Shown here one piece after another: positions 61,705-64,000 of a DNA stretch of 64,000 nt (positions are counted from its first letter, which is position 1; the number at the start of each line of letters is the position of its first letter). This stretch comes from Cryobacterium sp. Y82 (lineage in GTDB: Bacteria; Actinomycetota; Actinomycetes; Actinomycetales; Microbacteriaceae): NCBI RefSeq assembly GCF_002929495.1, contig NZ_PJJJ01000034.1:124001-188000 (forward strand), given 5' to 3'. The notes under the pieces are model-generated. The model had not been told where the DNA came from and searched no databases. It was given only the letters and a program-made list of their open reading frames with translations. The position numbers were made by a program, and so were the translations under genes.

Positions 61705-61842
61705 TCAGCTCGGCGAGACCACCGTGTCGCAACGCCAACAGGTGGCCGGCAACTCACCGGCGACGTAGGCGCCGCACTCCGGGCAGACCTGTTCGAGCCA
61801 GCAGACCGGGTCGCCACCTGGCGGTTCTTCATAGCTGGTCAT
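61705..61842 (-). CDS. 45-residue zinc-ribbon / rubredoxin-like protein
   Basis: A short gene: ATG 61842 with GAGG 6 nt before, TGA at 61705. The protein reads MTSYEEPPGGDPVCWLEQ then VCPECGAYVAGELPATCWRC and ends in TVVSPS. Two knuckles CPEC and CWRC, 14 residues apart, form a zinc ribbon or a minimal rubredoxin-like iron site. It lies between narK and the FAD reductase, all leftward. Too short for routine gene calling, but composition, ribosome site and Cys spacing support it. Confidence 0.78.
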   Translation of the reverse strand: MTSYEEPPGGDPVCWLEQVCPECGAYVAGELPATCWRCDTVVSPS

Positions 61843-61882
61843 CGTTGACCTCCTCAGTTGAGTATGACCTGCGTGCTGGCAG

Positions 61883-61927
61883 AAAAAAACCCGAAGCCCC
61901 CCGCTGGAGGAGAAGGGGACTTCGGGT
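61883..61927 (-). terminator. Rho-independent terminator of narK
   Basis: On the minus strand ACCCGAAG (61920-61927) pairs with CTTCGGGT (61889-61896), extended by CCCC/GGGG, followed by seven T (plus-strand A run 61883-61889). It lies 14 bp beyond the narK stop, upstream of the zinc-ribbon gene. Confidence 0.9.
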
Positions 61928-61940
61928 CGCTGGGGGAGCG

Positions 61941-63266
61941 TCAGCTCGGGTTGGGTGCGCCGGGACGCGCGTAATAGAACCAGGCCAGGCCGGTGCAGAG
62001 CACGCAGAACGCGGAGCAGCCGATGAAGAAGGTGGTCGGGGTCATGGCGGTCAGGGCCATGCCAACGATGAACGGTCCAAAGGCGGCGATCGCTGCGGTC
62101 CAGCCGATTGCTCCGCCGGCCTGCCGCTTGGGAAAGATCATCGGCATCTGCTTGAACGTTCCGGCATTGGCCAGGCCGGAGAAGAAGAAGATGATGATCA
62201 TGCCGGTGAGAAAACCGGAGAACTCCTCCACGCTGGTCGGGGTGAGAAAGAACACGGTGACCAGGGTTCCCACGGCCATGCCGGCGCCGCCGATGAAGGT
62301 GAAGATGGCGCCGCCGAACCGGTCGCAGAGCGGCCCGGACGCTGCGCGTACGAGGGCGCCGACGACGGGGCCGATGAAGGCGAAGGCGAGCGGGTTGGGA
62401 GCATCCGGAAAGTCGCCGTAAACGTTGAGGATGATCAGGCCCATCTGCGCGGCCAGGCCGCTGAACGCGCCGAAGCTCATAAGGTAGATGGCGGTCATGA
62501 TCCAGGTGTGCTTGACCTGGAAGATGTCGAGCTGCTGTTTGAAGTTGGCCTTGATCGGCACACGCTTGAGAAAGAGGAGGGCGAGGACGATCGCGAGGAT
62601 CACCCAGGGAATGAGCACGAGTCCGCCGTTGTGCAGCCAGACCAGTTCACCATTGGAGTCGCTCTCCGGCGTGAGGGCGGCGGTGCCGAGCAGGCCGAAA
62701 CCGACCACCCACGGGGTGAGCAGCTGAATGAGGCCGATGCCGAAGTTGCCGAGCCCCGCCTGCAGGCCCAGGGCGGTTCCGGCCAGGCGCTTGGGAAAGA
62801 AATAGCTCGTCGAGGCCATGAAGCCCGAGAAGCTGCCGCCGCCGATACCCGCGGCGAACGAGAGTGCCAAAAGCACCCAGTAGGGGGTGGAGACGTCGCG
62901 GGCGACGAGGGTCCAGCCGATCATCGGCAGCAGCAGCAGGGCGCTCGACAGGGCGACGAGTACGCGGGTGCCGAGAATCGGCGGCAAAAACATGAAGATG
63001 AGTCGCAACAGGCCGGCGGCGAGGCCTGGCAGCGCGACCAGCCAGTACAGCTGGCTGGTGCTGAGGTCGAAGCCGATGTCGTTCAGGCGCGGGGCGATTG
63101 CGCTAACCAGGTACCAGGCCGCGAAGCCGAGGGTCATGCTGAAAGTGGTGATCCACAGGGTGCGCCACGCGAGGCGTGAATCCCACGTTTCGTCGTGTTC
63201 CGGATCCCAGTTGGAGAGGTCCGGCTTCAGCGTGGACGTAACGCGTGGTGGTGAGACGGTTGACAT
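61941..63266 (-). CDS. narK: Nitrate/nitrite transporter NarK
   Basis: 441 residues from ATG 63266 (AGGAAG 5 nt before). Twelve helices of the NNP family: WITTFSMTLGFAAWYLVSA, LPGLAAGLLRLIFMFLPPIL, GGSFSGFMASTSYFFPKRL, GLGNFGIGLIQLLTPW (nitrate signature 1) and FSGLANAGTFKQMPMIFPKR (signature 2). The conserved Arg in helix 2 (LLRLIF) binds nitrate. Imports nitrate or exchanges nitrite for NarGHJI. Divergent from mogA. Confidence 0.95.
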   Translation of the reverse strand: MSTVSPPRVTSTLKPDLSNWDPEHDETWDSRLAWRTLWITTFSMTLGFAAWYLVSAIAPRLNDIGFDLSTSQLYWLVALPGLAAGLLRLIFMFLPPILGTRVLVALSSALLLLPMIGWTLVARDVSTPYWVLLALSFAAGIGGGSFSGFMASTSYFFPKRLAGTALGLQAGLGNFGIGLIQLLTPWVVGFGLLGTAALTPESDSNGELVWLHNGGLVLIPWVILAIVLALLFLKRVPIKANFKQQLDIFQVKHTWIMTAIYLMSFGAFSGLAAQMGLIILNVYGDFPDAPNPLAFAFIGPVVGALVRAASGPLCDRFGGAIFTFIGGAGMAVGTLVTVFFLTPTSVEEFSGFLTGMIIIFFFSGLANAGTFKQMPMIFPKRQAGGAIGWTAAIAAFGPFIVGMALTAMTPTTFFIGCSAFCVLCTGLAWFYYARPGAPNPS

Positions 63267-63426
63267 GGGCTTCCTCGGCTGGATGTCGGGCATACGGCCC
63301 GCTTCGTGACCAGCCTGTTCTTTTGCCGTTCGGCGTGCACCGCACAAACACCGTGACAAATGATTTCGGCTCACAGCGGATGCCGGTAGCCGACTCACGC
63401 TGGCTGCGTCGCGGTACTGTAGAACG
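63267..63426. promoter_or_regulatory. Divergent promoter region of narK and mogA
   Basis: 160 bp with no gene. GTGACAAATG and GGCTCACA at 63353-63375 form a poor CRP/FNR-like half-site pair. No DosR-like box or copy of the narG palindrome is seen here. Confidence 0.4.
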
Positions 63427-63942
63427 GTGAAAACTCAGCTCAAGCTTGGTGCCGAACTCGGGGCCGTCGTGATCACCGTGTCTGATCGCTCGTCGCGCGG
63501 GGAGCGCGAAGACCGGTCGGGACCGGCCACCGTCGATGCGCTCGCGGAGGTCGGCATTCCGTGCGGGCCACCGCGGGTGGTGCCCGACGGGATCGAGAGT
63601 GTGGCGGGAGCGATCCTGGCCGCGCTCGGCGATGGCGCCCGCCTCATCGTGACGACCGGAGGTACCGGCGTGTCGGCGCGCGATCTCACACCCGAGGGCA
63701 CGGCGACCGTGCTGCACACGACTCTGCCGGGAATTTCCGAGCGGATGCGCGCCTTGAGCGCCGCGACGATCCCCACCGCGGTGCTGTCCCGCGGCATCGC
63801 CGGCATCGCCGATTCGGTCGGCAACAACGGTGCTTTGGTCGTGAACCTGCCCGGTTCGACCGGCGCGGTGCGCGATGGTGTGGCCATTCTTGCGCCGCTC
63901 GTACGGCACATCATCGACCAGCTTGACGGGGGTGACCACTGA
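63427..63942 (+). CDS. mogA: Molybdopterin adenylyltransferase (MogA/MoaB family)
   Basis: 171 residues from GTG 63427. AVVITVSDRSSRGEREDRSG, IVTTGGTGVSARDLTPEGT and NLPGSTGAVRDGV are the MogA/MoaB signatures; Asp residues in SDRS and TGVSARD serve catalysis. Adenylates molybdopterin before molybdenum insertion, needed by NarG. Its TGA overlaps the ATG of the next gene. Confidence 0.94.
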   Translation: MKTQLKLGAELGAVVITVSDRSSRGEREDRSGPATVDALAEVGIPCGPPRVVPDGIESVAGAILAALGDGARLIVTTGGTGVSARDLTPEGTATVLHTTLPGISERMRALSAATIPTAVLSRGIAGIADSVGNNGALVVNLPGSTGAVRDGVAILAPLVRHIIDQLDGGDH

Positions 63943-64000
63943 TGGCTGCTGGCTTCGCTCTGGTCACCGAGTCGCCGCTCGACGTGGGTGAGCACCTGTC
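63942..64000 (+). CDS. moaE: Molybdopterin synthase large subunit MoaE (partial, runs off right edge)
   Basis: Only 19 codons are visible: MAAGFALVTESPLDVGEHL. The segment V-T-E-S-P-L-D-V-G-E-H-L matches the start of MoaE (xLTxEPLDVxxHL). ATG overlaps the mogA stop (TGATG). Context of molybdenum cofactor and nitrate genes supports it. Confidence 0.7.
   Translation, partial: MAAGFALVTESPLDVGEHL

Noticed and set aside
61572-63179. 535-codon plus-strand open frame over the narK region
   Set aside because: Antisense of narK; Glu/Gly/Asp/Gln-rich translation without any recognised motif, and it covers the narK terminator.
63353-63375. CRP/FNR site in the narK-mogA spacer
   Set aside because: The half-sites GTGAC and TCACA have wrong spacing and do not form a proper palindrome.

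Overview
The window looks like chromosomal DNA of a high-GC Gram-positive actinobacterium, most likely Microbacteriaceae (Cryobacterium/Salinibacterium-like). The basis is GC-rich coding sequence, many GTG starts, ATGA-coupled operons, actinobacterial families (DevR/DosR, thioredoxin-fold-independent arsenate reductases, CHY zinc finger, KtrAB) and a very frequent short word GCATCCG/CGGATGC. Species is inferred from gene content only. No rRNA, tRNA, CRISPR array, intact IS element or replication origin was seen.

Layout. 0-6 kb: a lower-GC block with a HAD phosphatase (cut by the window edge), class II aldolase, an unusual one-piece histidine kinase/response regulator, phosphofructokinase and a 5'-truncated glycerol dehydrogenase. 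6-13 kb: a universal stress protein, a DHA2 drug exporter and a four-gene MacAB-like export operon with a lipoprotein. 13-18 kb: MBL hydrolase, Nudix hydrolase and two secreted cell-wall proteins, then repeat-rich DNA around a frameshifted VOC gene. 18-24.5 kb: a DosR/DevR-type hypoxia/dormancy module (two tandem Usp proteins, zinc alcohol dehydrogenase, DevS-like kinase, DevR-like regulator) with four copies of a DosR-like box. 24.5-32.5 kb: copper (csoR/copZ/copA), persulfide (CoA-disulfide reductase/rhodanese/CstR) and arsenic (acr3, two arsC, arsR) operons, each with a recognisable operator. 32.6-35 kb: paired fluoride channels, CHY zinc finger and a DsbA-like protein. 35-43 kb: a sugar-related region with a decayed ROK regulator, SDR, aldo-keto reductase, intact ROK regulator, Bcr-type exporter, PAP2 phosphatase and an amine oxidoreductase. 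43-51 kb: KtrAB potassium uptake, two paralogous Cys-containing HTH regulators and a 2-oxoacid dehydrogenase operon (E1a/E1b/E2). 51-64 kb: respiratory nitrate reductase narGHJI, DUF488, a dicarboxylate/glutamate symporter, FAD oxidoreductase, a 45-residue zinc ribbon, narK and molybdenum cofactor genes (mogA, start of moaE).

How it fits together. The strongest biological theme is oxygen limitation and redox stress: a DevR-like regulator whose DNA-contact residues match Mycobacterium tuberculosis DosR, boxes of the form CGGGACTTNNGGCCCTA in the same orientation ahead of four genes including devR itself, Usp proteins, and a complete nitrate respiration set with transporter and cofactor genes. 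The second theme is thiol/metal sensing, with CsoR and CstR paralogues in adjacent operons whose palindromic operators differ mainly in spacer length.

The window also has an unusual number of decayed genes (ROK, VOC, Usp, flavodoxin fragment, ADH tail, glycerol dehydrogenase), a 90-bp inverted-repeat element present twice, a 41-bp hairpin element present twice with compensating stem changes, and several in-frame tandem repeats.
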